In this document: piece after piece, positions 1-8,535 of the stretch
Numbering within the stretch: position 1 is the first letter of the stretch
Layout of the letters: each line of letters opens with the position of its first letter
NCBI RefSeq assembly: GCF_014268595.2
Contig: NZ_CP077091.1
Location: 2,316,501 to 2,380,500 of the forward strand
Direction of reading: 5' to 3'
DNA: 64,000 nucleotides
Source of the DNA: Pseudomonas hamedanensis
GTDB taxonomy: Bacteria; Pseudomonadota; Gammaproteobacteria; Pseudomonadales; Pseudomonadaceae
Translations under genes and position numbers: made by a program
The notes under the pieces: model-generated
The model's input: only the letters and a program-made list of their open reading frames with translations
The model's database searches: none
Told to the model about the DNA's origin: nothing

Positions 1-892
1 TTTTCTTCAGCGTGTTATAGGAATCGATGAAGGTCTGCAGCGATGTCTGGATCCCGGCGGTATTAGTCGCGACCGACACAGTCGCCGGCGTTGGCACGCC
101 GCCGACGACGGGACTCGCGGTGACCAGATTCAGGGTCATGCCGCTGATTGCACCGGTCACGGTATTGGTCTTGCTCGTAACGGCCAGGCCGTCGATGGTC
201 AGGCTAGCATCCATGGCCAGGTTACCGACGGCTCCGGACGCGCTGGGCGCCGGGCTGTCGCCCATCTTCTGGGTGCCGTCGATTTCCAGGCCGGCGATGC
301 CGCTGACCTTCAAATCCATGCCGGCGCCCGTCTTGTTCGAGCTCAGCACCAGACGCGAAGACCCGGTACTGTCAGTCACGATGTTCGCGGAAATACCGTT
401 GCTGGCCTGTGCGGTGTTGATCGCATCACGCGTGGACTGCAACGTTGCATTGGCCGGAATCTCGACATTGTAATCAGTGCCATTCTGACTGATTTTCAGA
501 GTACCACTCGGAATGGCACTGGCGGCCCCGCCGGCAAAGGCGGCACTGGCAACTTTCGAGCCGGTGGCCAGGTTTTTCACGACGACGCTGTAAGTACCCG
601 GTACGGCGGTTTTATCCGAGGTAGCACCGACCACCGTTGGCGTGTCAGACGTTGCGGTAAAACCGGCAAACGCCGGGCTTGAGGCCTTGTTCAGATCGGC
701 CATAGCCTTTTGATAAGCCGCCAGCGCGCTTTTCAGCGAACCGACGCCGGAAATTTTCAGGCTGTTGGTTTTGGTCGCGGTATCGATCTGCGTCTGCTTG
801 GCAGACTTGTCGGCGTTGACCAGCGCGGTCACGATCGCGCCGATGTCCAGGCCGGAACCCAGTCCGGAACCCGGTAGAATTGGACTTGCCAT
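1..892 (-). CDS. fliD: Flagellar hook-associated protein 2 (filament cap), partial
   Basis: FliD forms the cap at the filament tip and guides flagellin polymerisation. The visible N-terminal 297 residues begin MASPILPGSGLGSGLDI, the typical FliD start, followed by a LVNADK segment and a long stretch rich in Ser/Thr/Ala/Gly as expected for the hypervariable D2-D3 region. Two in-frame ATGs exist (898 and 892); 892 is chosen because AAGGGAG lies about six bases upstream of it and abuts the other. The C-terminal part lies outside the window. It follows flaG on the same strand by about 80 bases, the usual Pseudomonas order fliC-flaG-fliD. Identification is by motif and context; confident. Confidence 0.93.
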   Translation of the reverse strand, partial: MASPILPGSGLGSGLDIGAIVTALVNADKSAKQTQIDTATKTNSLKISGVGSLKSALAAYQKAMADLNKASSPAFAGFTATSDTPTVVGATSDKTAVPGTYSVVVKNLATGSKVASAAFAGGAASAIPSGTLKISQNGTDYNVEIPANATLQSTRDAINTAQASNGISANIVTDSTGSSRLVLSSNKTGAGMDLKVSGIAGLEIDGTQKMGDSPAPSASGAVGNLAMDASLTIDGLAVTSKTNTVTGAISGMTLNLVTASPVVGGVPTPATVSVATNTAGIQTSLQTFIDSYNTLKK

Positions 893-974
893 GTGCATCT
901 CCCTTCAGATTGTTGCCATTCTTTTGACCGTTACAGGCGTCTTGGGAACGAGCAAACACTATTCATGCCATTTA

Positions 975-1334
975 TCAGACTTTGGCGTCGAACAACACGT
1001 GGCTTGCATTGGCAAGACTGTCTGCCAGTTTGAGGGCTTCGGCGGAGGGAATCTGCCGAACGACCTCACCCGTCTCGCTTGCGATCACCTTGACGATGAC
1101 CTTTCCGGAGTGCTCATCGATAGAGAACTCCAGGTTGCGCTTGATCGATTGGACGAACTTCTCGATCTCCTGCACAGCCAGTTTCAACTTGGCGTCATCC
1201 GTACCCTGACGTTTACGGTCAGCGACCGGAGCATCGGCCTGCGCAACTTTTGGCGTCTCTGACGGCTTGTCAGCAACCGGTATCGCTGCCTTGGGAGCCG
1301 GATAAGACACGTTAAGCTTTACGCTCATGTCCAT
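975..1334 (-). CDS. flaG: FlaG family flagellar protein
   Basis: FlaG is a small protein encoded next to flagellin and associated with filament length control. The 119-residue product has a variable Pro/Ala-rich N-terminus and a conserved C-terminal half with LEFSIDEHSGKVIVKVI and TGEVVRQIPSAE, the family signature. Several in-frame starts (GTG 1343, ATG 1340, 1334, 1328) compete; AGGAGG at 1343-1348 places ATG 1334 at an eight-base spacing, so that start is used. It lies 72 bases after fliC, behind the fliC terminator, and before fliD. Confidence 0.92.
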   Translation of the reverse strand: MDMSVKLNVSYPAPKAAIPVADKPSETPKVAQADAPVADRKRQGTDDAKLKLAVQEIEKFVQSIKRNLEFSIDEHSGKVIVKVIASETGEVVRQIPSAEALKLADSLANASHVLFDAKV

Positions 1335-1353
1335 GCCCATCACCTCCTAACGT

Positions 1354-1390
1354 AAAAAAGCGAGAGAGCACGACAAGCGCACTCCCCCGC
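1354..1390 (-). terminator. Rho-independent terminator after fliC
   Basis: On the minus strand a GC-rich stem of about 12 pairs (some G-T) is followed by six T, directly after the fliC stop. It would uncouple the very abundant fliC message from flaG-fliD while allowing some readthrough. Confidence 0.7.
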
Positions 1391-1406
1391 TCAAACTCAT
1401 TCCGAA

Positions 1407-2258
1407 TTACTGAAGCAGCTTCAGTACAGCGGAAGGCAGTTGGTTGGCTTGAGCCAGAACCGAAGTGGAAGCTTGCTGCAGGGTTTGCTGCTTGGTCAGG
1501 TTGGCAGTTTCTGCGGCGAAGTCGGTGTCCTGTACACGACCCTGAGCAGCGGTGGTGTTTTCAGTGATGTTCTGCAGGTTGGAGATGGTGCTGGTCAGAC
1601 GGTTTTGCGAAGCACCCAGGCTGGCGCGGGTTGCACCGATGTTAGCGATAGCTGCGTCGATTGCAGTGATCGCGCTGTCGATGGCAACAGCAGCGTCAGA
1701 AGGGCTGGCACCGGTCAGAGCCAGAGTGCCGCTACCTACCGACAGGCTTACTGCGTCGAACTTGCCGCTCAGTACCAGGTCGATGTGGTTAGCCGAACCG
1801 GTGTTTGCACCCACTTGCAGGGTCACAGTACCAGCCGAACCGTCCAGCAGGTTTTTGCCGTTCAGGTTGGTCGAAGCCGAGATACGGGTGATCTCGTCGG
1901 ACATCTGAGCGAATTCAGCGTTGGTAGCGGTCTGGTCAGCAGTGCCGTTGGTACCGTTACGGGCTTTAACAGCCAGTTCACGCATACGCTGCAGGATGTC
2001 GGTAGTAGCTTGCAGAGCGCCTTCAGCGGTCTGGGCAACGGAGATACCGTCGTTGGCGTTCTGGATGGCCTGGGTGTTACCGCGGATCTGCGAAGACATA
2101 CGGTTGGAGATCTGCAGGCCAGCGGCGTCGTCTTTGGCGCTGTTGATTTTCAGGCCGGAAGACAGGCGCTGCATCGAAGTGGACAGAGCGTCGGAAGCGC
2201 GGTTCAGGTTCTTCTGAACGTTCAACGATGTGGTGTTGGTGTTTACTGTTAAAGCCAT
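1407..2258 (-). CDS. fliC: Flagellin
   Basis: Flagellin is the filament subunit. The 283-residue product has the conserved N-terminal D0/D1 region (MALTVNTNTTSLNVQKNL, LSSGLKINSAKDDAAGLQI, then QRMRELAVKARNGT) and the conserved C-terminal helix ending PSAVLKLLQ. Only about 80-90 residues separate the conserved ends, so this is the short flagellin type found in several fluorescent pseudomonads. The central part is rich in Ser/Thr, which fits O-glycosylation by the neighbouring glycosyltransferase and Maf genes (inference). GAGGAA precedes the ATG. A FliA-type promoter lies about 80 bases upstream and a terminator follows, so it is probably a single-gene transcript. Confidence 0.98.
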   Translation of the reverse strand: MALTVNTNTTSLNVQKNLNRASDALSTSMQRLSSGLKINSAKDDAAGLQISNRMSSQIRGNTQAIQNANDGISVAQTAEGALQATTDILQRMRELAVKARNGTNGTADQTATNAEFAQMSDEITRISASTNLNGKNLLDGSAGTVTLQVGANTGSANHIDLVLSGKFDAVSLSVGSGTLALTGASPSDAAVAIDSAITAIDAAIANIGATRASLGASQNRLTSTISNLQNITENTTAAQGRVQDTDFAAETANLTKQQTLQQASTSVLAQANQLPSAVLKLLQ

Positions 2259-2338
2259 GACGAATTCCTCGTTGGTTGGGTACTGCGGCTTCCGGCCCTG
2301 GCAACCGCCGGGTATGGCCTAGAGAACCTTCGTAATAG

Positions 2339-2365
2339 TTATCGTCGGGTTTGCAGGTTGCTTGA
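2339..2365 (-). promoter_or_regulatory. FliA (sigma-28) promoter of fliC
   Basis: Read on the minus strand: TCAAG, 14 bases, GACGATAA. This is very close to the Pseudomonas FliA consensus (TCAAG, spacer, GCCGATAA) and ends about 80 bases before the fliC ATG. Confidence 0.85.
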
Positions 2366-2500
2366 GGGCTTTTTGAAAAAAATTTGCCATCACCCTGCCA
2401 CCCCCGAGAAAACAAAGACTTAGCAGCACGTCCACCGTGAAAAAATGACGTCATAAAACCGGCTGTAGCGCGAAGCCGCGGGCCAGCGCCATGGAGCGCC

Positions 2501-2767
2501 TCAGCTCTGCACGCTTTCCAGCAATTCAACCAGCTCGTATTCCATAGAATCGGCCAGACTCAACCAGTCCTGACGCTCCTGACATTCGAGCATTTGCATC
2601 AGCACCTGCGCCCATGCCTGCTGAACATCTACAGATGAAGAGGACAGACATTGCTGGGCCTGTTCGAACACATCGACCATCGTCAGTGCCGCTTCGACGT
2701 CACGCCCCAGGCGAAACAAAGCCGCGCATTGGCGGCACTGATCCTGACTCTGCCTCAGCGCACTCAT
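2501..2767 (-). CDS. Small protein of unknown function, coupled to maf
   Basis: An 88-residue ORF starting MSALRQSQDQCRQCAAL and ending ELVELLESVQS. Its ATG overlaps the stop codon of the preceding Maf-like gene (ATGA), which argues for translational coupling and for a real gene. The product is acidic and probably all-helical, with Cys-x-x-Cys near residue 11-14 and many Gln/Leu; there is no signal peptide or membrane segment. Its place between the Maf-like protein and flagellin suggests an accessory or chaperone role in flagellin modification or export (FliT/FliS-like size and helicity), but I do not recognise the family and the role is inference only. Confidence 0.72.
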   Translation of the reverse strand: MSALRQSQDQCRQCAALFRLGRDVEAALTMVDVFEQAQQCLSSSSVDVQQAWAQVLMQMLECQERQDWLSLADSMEYELVELLESVQS

Positions 2768-4053
2768 TGCATGAACTCCGGATTGAAGGAAGCCCCGGCG
2801 ATCAACGCACCGGCGCGGCTGCTGTTGAAAAATTCGACATGGGGATTCGCGGCAATATAACGCTCCAGTACGCACAGATAACCGCGAAAATTCAGCTGAG
2901 TGCTGACCCGCTGGCCATGGCCGTCACGCACCCACTGCCGCGCCTGATTCACCGGCGGCCCCAGATCGCCATCGTCCCAGCCGGCGTGGGTCTTGTTCAT
3001 CGGGAAGGCAAAGTCAGCACCAAACAGGGTGATGCGCGCGGCACCCATTTTTACCGCCAGATCCACCGCCGGGTGAATCACGCTGCCGCCGACGTGCAAC
3101 TGGCCTCGCGGACATTGCTCGCGCAAGTGCGCGTAGATCGGGCTTGCGGAATAGCCGCCGTAGCGTTTGCCTTTCCACGCGTTCAATACCGTCGGATCAC
3201 TCATCGGCAGATACACCAGCGGGATGCCGTCGGACTCTTCAAAAGGCAGATGACGGAAACTGATGCGCTGGTCGATGCTCACCACCAGGTCCGGCGCAAT
3301 ACCGTGTTCGCGCAAGGGGCGATAAGCGGTGTCCACGCAAATGAACAACGGTCGCTCCGCCCGCTGGCGGATCGCTGCCAGACGTTCGAAATGTTGCTCC
3401 AGGCTCGGCCCGGTCGCAATCACATAGACCTCCCGGCCGGTGCAAGTGCCGAACAGCTGCGCCACATCTGCATCGCCGAGCAACACCGGCAGGCATTCCT
3501 GCAAACGCTGCTGAATGGCCGGTGACTGCGCATCGAATTCGCGGTTATTGAAAGTGAGGTGGATTTCATTGACCAGCCGATCACGGACCTTCGCATTGAA
3601 GTCGTCGGCCAGCAGCAGCTCGGCGGGCAAAGCAAAAAACGGCGTGAACAGGTCCGGGTGATCACCGGCATAGAACAACTCGACGCGCGGATCGTCCAGC
3701 CACTGGCGCTGATCGAGCAGCTGCAGCACCAGCGCGAACAACGCGCCGTTGAGGATGTGCACGTACAGCCGTTGCAGTCCTGCGCGCTCCAGAAGCAGGC
3801 CGGGCAAATCGCCGAGGCCGGTGCCATAGACGTGCAGTTGCGCTTTATCGGGCAGGCTCGCCGCCTGAATTTGCGCTTCATGAAGACGGTCGTGGCGGCT
3901 GGTGAGTTGAATGCCGCCAACGCTCAGCGTCGAGCCCAGCCCTTGCACCAGTTCGGCCTGGACGGCCGCGCTGTCTTCAGCCATCAGTCGCTCGAACAGC
4001 GCAGGCCAGCGCCGTTGCAACACCTCGGCATTGGCTTGGAAAAACTCGCTCAT
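2764..4053 (-). CDS. Maf-like motility accessory factor (DUF115 / MptE-like)
   Basis: A 429-residue cytosolic protein with the DUF115 core, including VIATGPSLEQHF near residue 214-225, a CVDTAYRPL segment, and VHPAVDLA-type and FGADFAFP motifs. Proteins of this family (Maf in Campylobacter, Helicobacter and Aeromonas) are thought to transfer nonulosonic acids such as pseudaminic acid to flagellin. Its position three genes from pseI and directly upstream of fliC supports that role here. It is shorter than many Maf proteins and seems to lack some flanking sequence. AAAGGAG precedes the ATG. A strong inverted-repeat terminator lies just upstream (4079-4116), so it may be expressed separately or by readthrough from the KAS III gene. 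Confidence 0.85.
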   Translation of the reverse strand: MSEFFQANAEVLQRRWPALFERLMAEDSAAVQAELVQGLGSTLSVGGIQLTSRHDRLHEAQIQAASLPDKAQLHVYGTGLGDLPGLLLERAGLQRLYVHILNGALFALVLQLLDQRQWLDDPRVELFYAGDHPDLFTPFFALPAELLLADDFNAKVRDRLVNEIHLTFNNREFDAQSPAIQQRLQECLPVLLGDADVAQLFGTCTGREVYVIATGPSLEQHFERLAAIRQRAERPLFICVDTAYRPLREHGIAPDLVVSIDQRISFRHLPFEESDGIPLVYLPMSDPTVLNAWKGKRYGGYSASPIYAHLREQCPRGQLHVGGSVIHPAVDLAVKMGAARITLFGADFAFPMNKTHAGWDDGDLGPPVNQARQWVRDGHGQRVSTQLNFRGYLCVLERYIAANPHVEFFNSSRAGALIAGASFNPEFMQ

Positions 4054-4078
4054 GGCGCCCCGCGCTCCTTTCAGGCAA

Positions 4079-4116
4079 AAAAATAGCGTTCAAGGTTAAC
4101 CTTGAACGCTATTTTT
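4079..4116. terminator. Perfect inverted-repeat terminator, bidirectional type
   Basis: A 17-bp perfect inverted repeat with a TTAA loop; it begins with an A-run and ends with a T-run, so it can act on either strand. It sits between the KAS III-like gene and the maf-like gene, ending the upstream operon on the minus strand. Confidence 0.85.
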
Positions 4117-4139
4117 GTATCCGTGGTTTTTAATCCGGC

Positions 4140-5066
4140 TTACGGACGATAGATGATCGCCGAGCCCCACGACAGACCGACGCCGAAACCGCTCAGCGCA
4201 ATGCGCTGCCAGTCGGAGTCGAGCACGTGTTTTTCCAGCAGCAGCGGGATGCTCGACGACACGGTATTGCCGGTCTCGACCATGTCCTTGATGAACTTCT
4301 CCGGCTCGCCTTCGAAGCGCCGCGCCACGGCATCGACAATTGCCGCGCTGCCCTGGTGGATGCAGAACGCGTCGATGTCATCGGCCTTGAGGCCGGAATC
4401 ATCGAGCAACTCGTGCAAGTGCGCCGGGACTTTCAGCAAAGCGAAGTTGAAGACCTGACGACCGTTCATGAAGAACACGCCGTTGCTGACCTTCAAGTGC
4501 GGCGCGCCGGAGCCGTCAGTGCCGAACTTGGCCTTGCCCAGCGCCCACGTCGGATTTTCGCCCATCCACGTTGCGGTGGCGGCATCGCCGAACAGCATGG
4601 TGGTGTTGCGGTCTTCCGGGTCAACGATTTTCGAGTACGGATCAGCGGTGATCAGCAGGCCGTTCTTCAGGCCGGCGGCTTCCATGAAGCCCTTGATCGC
4701 GTAGATGCCGTAGACATAACCGGAGCAGCCCAGGGAAATGTCGAACGCTGCAACGTTGGTCGGCAGGCCGAGTTTGTCCTGAACGATGGCTGCGGTGTGC
4801 GGCAGGCCTTCTTCGTCACCGTTCTGGGTGACGACGATCAGCGCGTCGATCGATTCACGTTTCAGTTCAGGGTTGCTGGCAAACAGCGCATTGGCCGCTT
4901 CCACGCACAGATCGGAGGTTTCCTGCTCAGCGTCTTTGCGCGGCAGGAACGCCGAACCGATCTTGCCAAGGATGAATTCTTCATCCTTCTCGAATTTTGC
5001 ACCTTGTGCGTAATTGTCCACGCCGGCTACAGGAACGTAGCTCGCAATGCTTTTTATGCCAATCAT
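4140..5066 (-). CDS. 3-oxoacyl-ACP synthase III-like protein (KAS III / FabH-like)
   Basis: A 308-residue thiolase-fold protein with the KAS III triad: Cys114 in DISLGCSGYVYG, His237 in FCIHQGS and Asn267 in ETGNTVSSS. The family condenses an acyl-CoA with malonyl-ACP or transfers acyl groups. A KAS III gene (orf3) is also part of the flagellin glycosylation island of P. syringae, so here it most likely supplies or transfers a short acyl group for the flagellar glycan rather than serving bulk fatty acid synthesis (inference). The start MIGIKSIASYVP (5066) is chosen over an upstream in-frame codon because homologues start there and GGGAAG precedes it. 226 bases separate it from pseI, so it may have its own promoter, though none is clear. 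Confidence 0.9.
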   Translation of the reverse strand: MIGIKSIASYVPVAGVDNYAQGAKFEKDEEFILGKIGSAFLPRKDAEQETSDLCVEAANALFASNPELKRESIDALIVVTQNGDEEGLPHTAAIVQDKLGLPTNVAAFDISLGCSGYVYGIYAIKGFMEAAGLKNGLLITADPYSKIVDPEDRNTTMLFGDAATATWMGENPTWALGKAKFGTDGSGAPHLKVSNGVFFMNGRQVFNFALLKVPAHLHELLDDSGLKADDIDAFCIHQGSAAIVDAVARRFEGEPEKFIKDMVETGNTVSSSIPLLLEKHVLDSDWQRIALSGFGVGLSWGSAIIYRP

Positions 5067-5292
5067 TACGGCTTCCCAATAAAAAACAGCCCAAAACCAC
5101 CGCTCGCAAGGATTCGAGGGGCGCCGACAACAGAAAACGGCCGCCACAACGGGCAGCCACGGGAAGCGCAAAGGGCTATCACTGGAACCGCAAAACGGGC
5201 CAGGCGCCATCTCCCCGGTCAATACAATACAGTGAAGATGCGCGTTATGACTCGCAGGTCACGCTATTTTGCCGAATCGATGGCAGATTGGC

Positions 5293-6345
5293 CTATTCGA
5301 CCAGCGACCAGTCCAGCGGCGTGCCGCGCTTGATCGCGGTGCGTGCATGGCGACCGAGGACAGCTTCGGCGTGCTTGGGCGGCAGGCCGAGACCGGGGCG
5401 GATGGCGCGCAGATTGTCTGCGGTGAAGGGCTCACCGGCCGCCATATCAGCGGTGACGTACAGCGAGCGGCGATAGACCAGCGACTTGCGCTCGGCCTCG
5501 GTGACACCGTAATGCACCTGCCCGAGCGCCTGCCAGGCACGCTCGGTTTCGACGACCAGACTGGCCATTTCCGCAGGTTCCAGGGAAAAGCTGGCATCCA
5601 CGCCACCGGCCGAACGGTCGAGGGTGAAGTGCTTTTCCACGACTGTCGCCCCCAGCGCCACCGCCGCCACCGACACGCCAACGCCCATTGAGTGATCTGA
5701 GAGCCCCACCTCGCAGCCAAACAGCTCGCGCAGATGCGGAATCGTGCGCACGTTGCTGTTGAGCGGAGTCGCCGGATAGGTGCTGGTGCACTTGAGCAGA
5801 ACCAGATCCTTGCACCCGGCCTCGCGGGCGGCGCGCACGGTTTCATCGAGTTCGGCGATGCTGGCCATGCCGGTGGAAATGATCAGCGGTTTGCCAGTAG
5901 CCGCCACACGACGTATCAGCGGCAGATCGGTGTTTTCAAAACTGGCGATCTTGTACGCCGGCACATCGAGGCTTTCGAGAAAATCCACTGCGCTGTCATC
6001 GAACGGCGTCGAGAACGCGAGCATCCCCAACTCTTTGGCCCGGGCGAAAATCGGCGCGTGCCACTCCCACGGCGTGTGGGCTTTTTCATAGAGATCGTAG
6101 AGCGAAGTCCCGGCCCACAGACTGCCCGGATCCTTGATGAAAAACTCACCTTCGGCCAGATCCAGGGTCATGGTCTCGGCGGTGTAGGTCTGCAATTTCA
6201 AGGCATGCGCCCCGGCCTTCGCGGCAGCCTCAACGATTTGCAGAGCGACGTCGAGCGACTGGTTATGATTGCCACTCATCTCGGCAATGATGAACGGCGG
6301 CGCATCGGCACCGATGGTGTGATGACCAATCTTGAAACTAGGCAT
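5293..6345 (-). CDS. pseI: Pseudaminic acid synthase
   Basis: Condenses phosphoenolpyruvate with the 6-deoxy-2,4-diacetamido-altrose released by PseG to form pseudaminic acid. The 350-residue product has the NeuB-type barrel (FIIAEMSGNHNQS near the N-terminus, LKLQTYTAETMT, KIASFENTDLPL, LKCTSTYP, GLSDHSMG, EKHFTLDRSAGGVD) and a C-terminal SAF domain at about residues 290-350. EMSGNHN and the GGVDASFS region are more PseI-like than NeuB/LegI-like. It overlaps the pseG-pseH gene by eight bases and closes the long operon. Confidence 0.95.
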   Translation of the reverse strand: MPSFKIGHHTIGADAPPFIIAEMSGNHNQSLDVALQIVEAAAKAGAHALKLQTYTAETMTLDLAEGEFFIKDPGSLWAGTSLYDLYEKAHTPWEWHAPIFARAKELGMLAFSTPFDDSAVDFLESLDVPAYKIASFENTDLPLIRRVAATGKPLIISTGMASIAELDETVRAAREAGCKDLVLLKCTSTYPATPLNSNVRTIPHLRELFGCEVGLSDHSMGVGVSVAAVALGATVVEKHFTLDRSAGGVDASFSLEPAEMASLVVETERAWQALGQVHYGVTEAERKSLVYRRSLYVTADMAAGEPFTADNLRAIRPGLGLPPKHAEAVLGRHARTAIKRGTPLDWSLVE

Positions 6346-7843
6346 GCGGCTGATCCTTCAAAACACGGGTGAACGCGCAGGCCTCTTGAGTAAACCCGGC
6401 GTCGCGAAAAACTTTCATTGAAGACTGATTGGCCGGCACGACCCGGGCGCTGATGAGCGTCAGTTGCGGCCAATGTCTAACCACGAACGCCTCGCCACGG
6501 CTCAGCAACGCCCGGCCCCAGCCGAGGCCGAAACGCCCTTGCAGCAGATAGATCGAAACTTCGGCTTCGAACCCGCGCAAGTCGTAGCGCAGCACCCCGA
6601 CCGGGCCGTCGTCCGCCTCGGCAATCAGCAGCAGCCGCTGCGGATTGCGCAGACTCGCCGTCAGCCAGTTCACGTGTTGCGGCCAGTCGATGACGCCGGT
6701 TTCCAGTGACCAACGTCGCACCGGCTCGGCATTGCGCCCATCGAACAACAACTGCGCATCGTCCAGCGTTGCCGGGCGCAGCTTGAGCACCGCGCCAGCC
6801 AGTGCCGCCGCCACGCGCTCGGCACCGCGTCCGTCGACCAATTGCCGCGAGCGTTCGGCCAGACTCTGGCGCAGATAAAAATTGTTGGCGACGAAGCCGA
6901 CCGCATCGCGCAACTGCGCAACGCTGACTTGCTCACGGGCGCCCAGAAAGACGTGCGCACCGGCGGCGGCCATGACTTCGCCGTTGGCCTGCTGGTTGTT
7001 CGACACAGCGATGCAAATCGTCGGCAAGCCCAGCGCCGCGCGCTCCCAACTGGTGCCGCCGCCGGCGCCGATAAACAGGTCCGCCTCAGCCATGCGCTGA
7101 CGGAAATCGCTGACAAAACTGTGCAGGCGCCAGTTCGGCCGCGTCTCGGCCAACGCCTGCATCTGCGCCCACGCCGGGTTGTCGGCGCCAGCGACGAAAT
7201 CAACCTGCAATTCAGTGAAATCAGACAGTGCCAACATCGCGTGATGGGTCTGCATCGCCGCATCGAACCCGCCGAAATTCACCAGTACCCGACGCGCCTT
7301 CGGCTTGATCTCGATGGCCGCGCAGTTGAACTCCTCACGCAGCATCGCGTAGCGCGGGCCGAGCAAGGTGCGACAGCCTTCGGGCAGCAGCGGCGCGTAG
7401 TGTTCGCTGAGACCGGACAGGTTCTGATTAAGCAGCAGATCAACGCTGTAGCGCCGGGTGGCCAGATCGTCCACCGCGGCAATTCGGTGCGCCCAGCGTC
7501 GCGCGGCGGTTTGCCAGAGGTGATCGAGGCCGTAGTGGTCGGCGATGATCCAGTCGAACATGGCCTGCCCGTCCAGCAGCAGGCCCAGGGCATCGATGTC
7601 GAACTGCCACGGCAACATCGATTCAATGGCCTGCAGCGGGTCCTCATCGCGATAGCGCTCGGGCAGCGCAAAGGTCTCGAAGCCCTCGGCATTCAAGGCT
7701 TCGAGTCGATGCCCCGGCAAACGCCGACAGGCAAACGCTACATGACTGCCCTGCCTGCGCAGCACCCGCGCCAGGGTCAGGCAGCGGGCAATGTGGCCGC
7801 TGCCAATGGTCGGCGAAGCGTCGGCGCGAATCAGCACCCTCAT
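6338..7843 (-). CDS. pseG: Fused UDP-sugar hydrolase PseG and N-acetyltransferase PseH
   Basis: A 501-residue two-domain protein. Residues 1 to about 345 are a PseG-type GT-B hydrolase that removes UDP from UDP-2,4-diacetamido-2,4,6-trideoxy-altropyranose: GSGHIARC contains the catalytic His17, and IGAGGGTSWERAALGLP is the nucleotide-binding loop. Residues about 350-501 form a GNAT domain (LKLRPATLDDAQLLFDGRN at its start, LGWGRALLSRGE acetyl-CoA loop, NQSSMKVFRDAGF near the end), matching PseH, which acetylates the 4-amino group before hydrolysis. No separate pseH exists in the cluster, so the fusion supplies both steps. It overlaps pseF by four and pseI by eight bases. Confidence 0.94.
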   Translation of the reverse strand: MRVLIRADASPTIGSGHIARCLTLARVLRRQGSHVAFACRRLPGHRLEALNAEGFETFALPERYRDEDPLQAIESMLPWQFDIDALGLLLDGQAMFDWIIADHYGLDHLWQTAARRWAHRIAAVDDLATRRYSVDLLLNQNLSGLSEHYAPLLPEGCRTLLGPRYAMLREEFNCAAIEIKPKARRVLVNFGGFDAAMQTHHAMLALSDFTELQVDFVAGADNPAWAQMQALAETRPNWRLHSFVSDFRQRMAEADLFIGAGGGTSWERAALGLPTICIAVSNNQQANGEVMAAAGAHVFLGAREQVSVAQLRDAVGFVANNFYLRQSLAERSRQLVDGRGAERVAAALAGAVLKLRPATLDDAQLLFDGRNAEPVRRWSLETGVIDWPQHVNWLTASLRNPQRLLLIAEADDGPVGVLRYDLRGFEAEVSIYLLQGRFGLGWGRALLSRGEAFVVRHWPQLTLISARVVPANQSSMKVFRDAGFTQEACAFTRVLKDQPHA

Positions 7844-8535
7844 TGCAGTTCTCCGCCGGCCTTGAGCGCGGCGTACAGGTATTCGGCGCGCTTCCAGTCT
7901 TGCGGCGTGTCGATGTCTTGCACCAGATACCGCGGCAGAATCACCGGCAGGCTGGCGGGCGAATACAGCACATCACCGCGCAGCCACGCCTCGCTGCGCC
8001 CCCAATAAAACTGCCCGGCGTCCTGAAACGCCTCGGGCAAGTCCTGCGAGCGAGTGTTGCGAAACTCGGGATACAACGCGTGCAAGGCGCCCTGCCCGTC
8101 CAGGGTCAACGCCCGTTGCACCGGAAAAGCGAAATCGCAAACGGAGAAGGCAAATGATCGATCCGGATGTTGCTCCAGCAATTCGAAACCCTGACGCAGA
8201 TAGCGCGCCTGCAACAGCGGTGCAGTGGCGTAAATGCAGCAAGCGAAATCGAAGGACGGCAACTGTTGCAGTGCGTGCACGATGACCGCCGCAGTGCCGG
8301 TGAAGTCATCGGCCAGTGCTGCCGGACGCAAAAACGGCACCTGGGCACCGTGGGCTCGCGCAACGTCGGCAATCTCGACATCGTCGGTGCTGACCACGAC
8401 TTGTTCGAACAAGCCCGAATCCAGCGCGGTGCGGATCGAGCGGACAATCATCGGCACGCCGTCGAACGGCAACAGATTCTTGCGCGGGATGCGTTTGCTG
8501 CCCCCGCGTGCCGGAATGATGGCGACGTTGCTCAA
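7840..8535 (-). CDS. pseF: Pseudaminic acid cytidylyltransferase
   Basis: Activates pseudaminic acid as CMP-Pse. The 231-residue protein has the CMP-sugar synthetase signature IPARGGSKRIPRKNLLPFDG at its N-terminus, STDDVEIADVARAHGA, and a C-terminal DIDTPQDWKRAE segment. Both ends overlap neighbours by four bases, indicating tight coupling in the operon. The pathway assignment (PseF rather than NeuA) rests on the surrounding pseBCGI genes. Confidence 0.93.
   Translation of the reverse strand: MSNVAIIPARGGSKRIPRKNLLPFDGVPMIVRSIRTALDSGLFEQVVVSTDDVEIADVARAHGAQVPFLRPAALADDFTGTAAVIVHALQQLPSFDFACCIYATAPLLQARYLRQGFELLEQHPDRSFAFSVCDFAFPVQRALTLDGQGALHALYPEFRNTRSQDLPEAFQDAGQFYWGRSEAWLRGDVLYSPASLPVILPRYLVQDIDTPQDWKRAEYLYAALKAGGELQ

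Noticed and set aside
1440..2252. Plus-strand ORF antisense to fliC
   Set aside because: Shadow of the flagellin gene; repetitive Gly/Val/Ser composition and no start signal.
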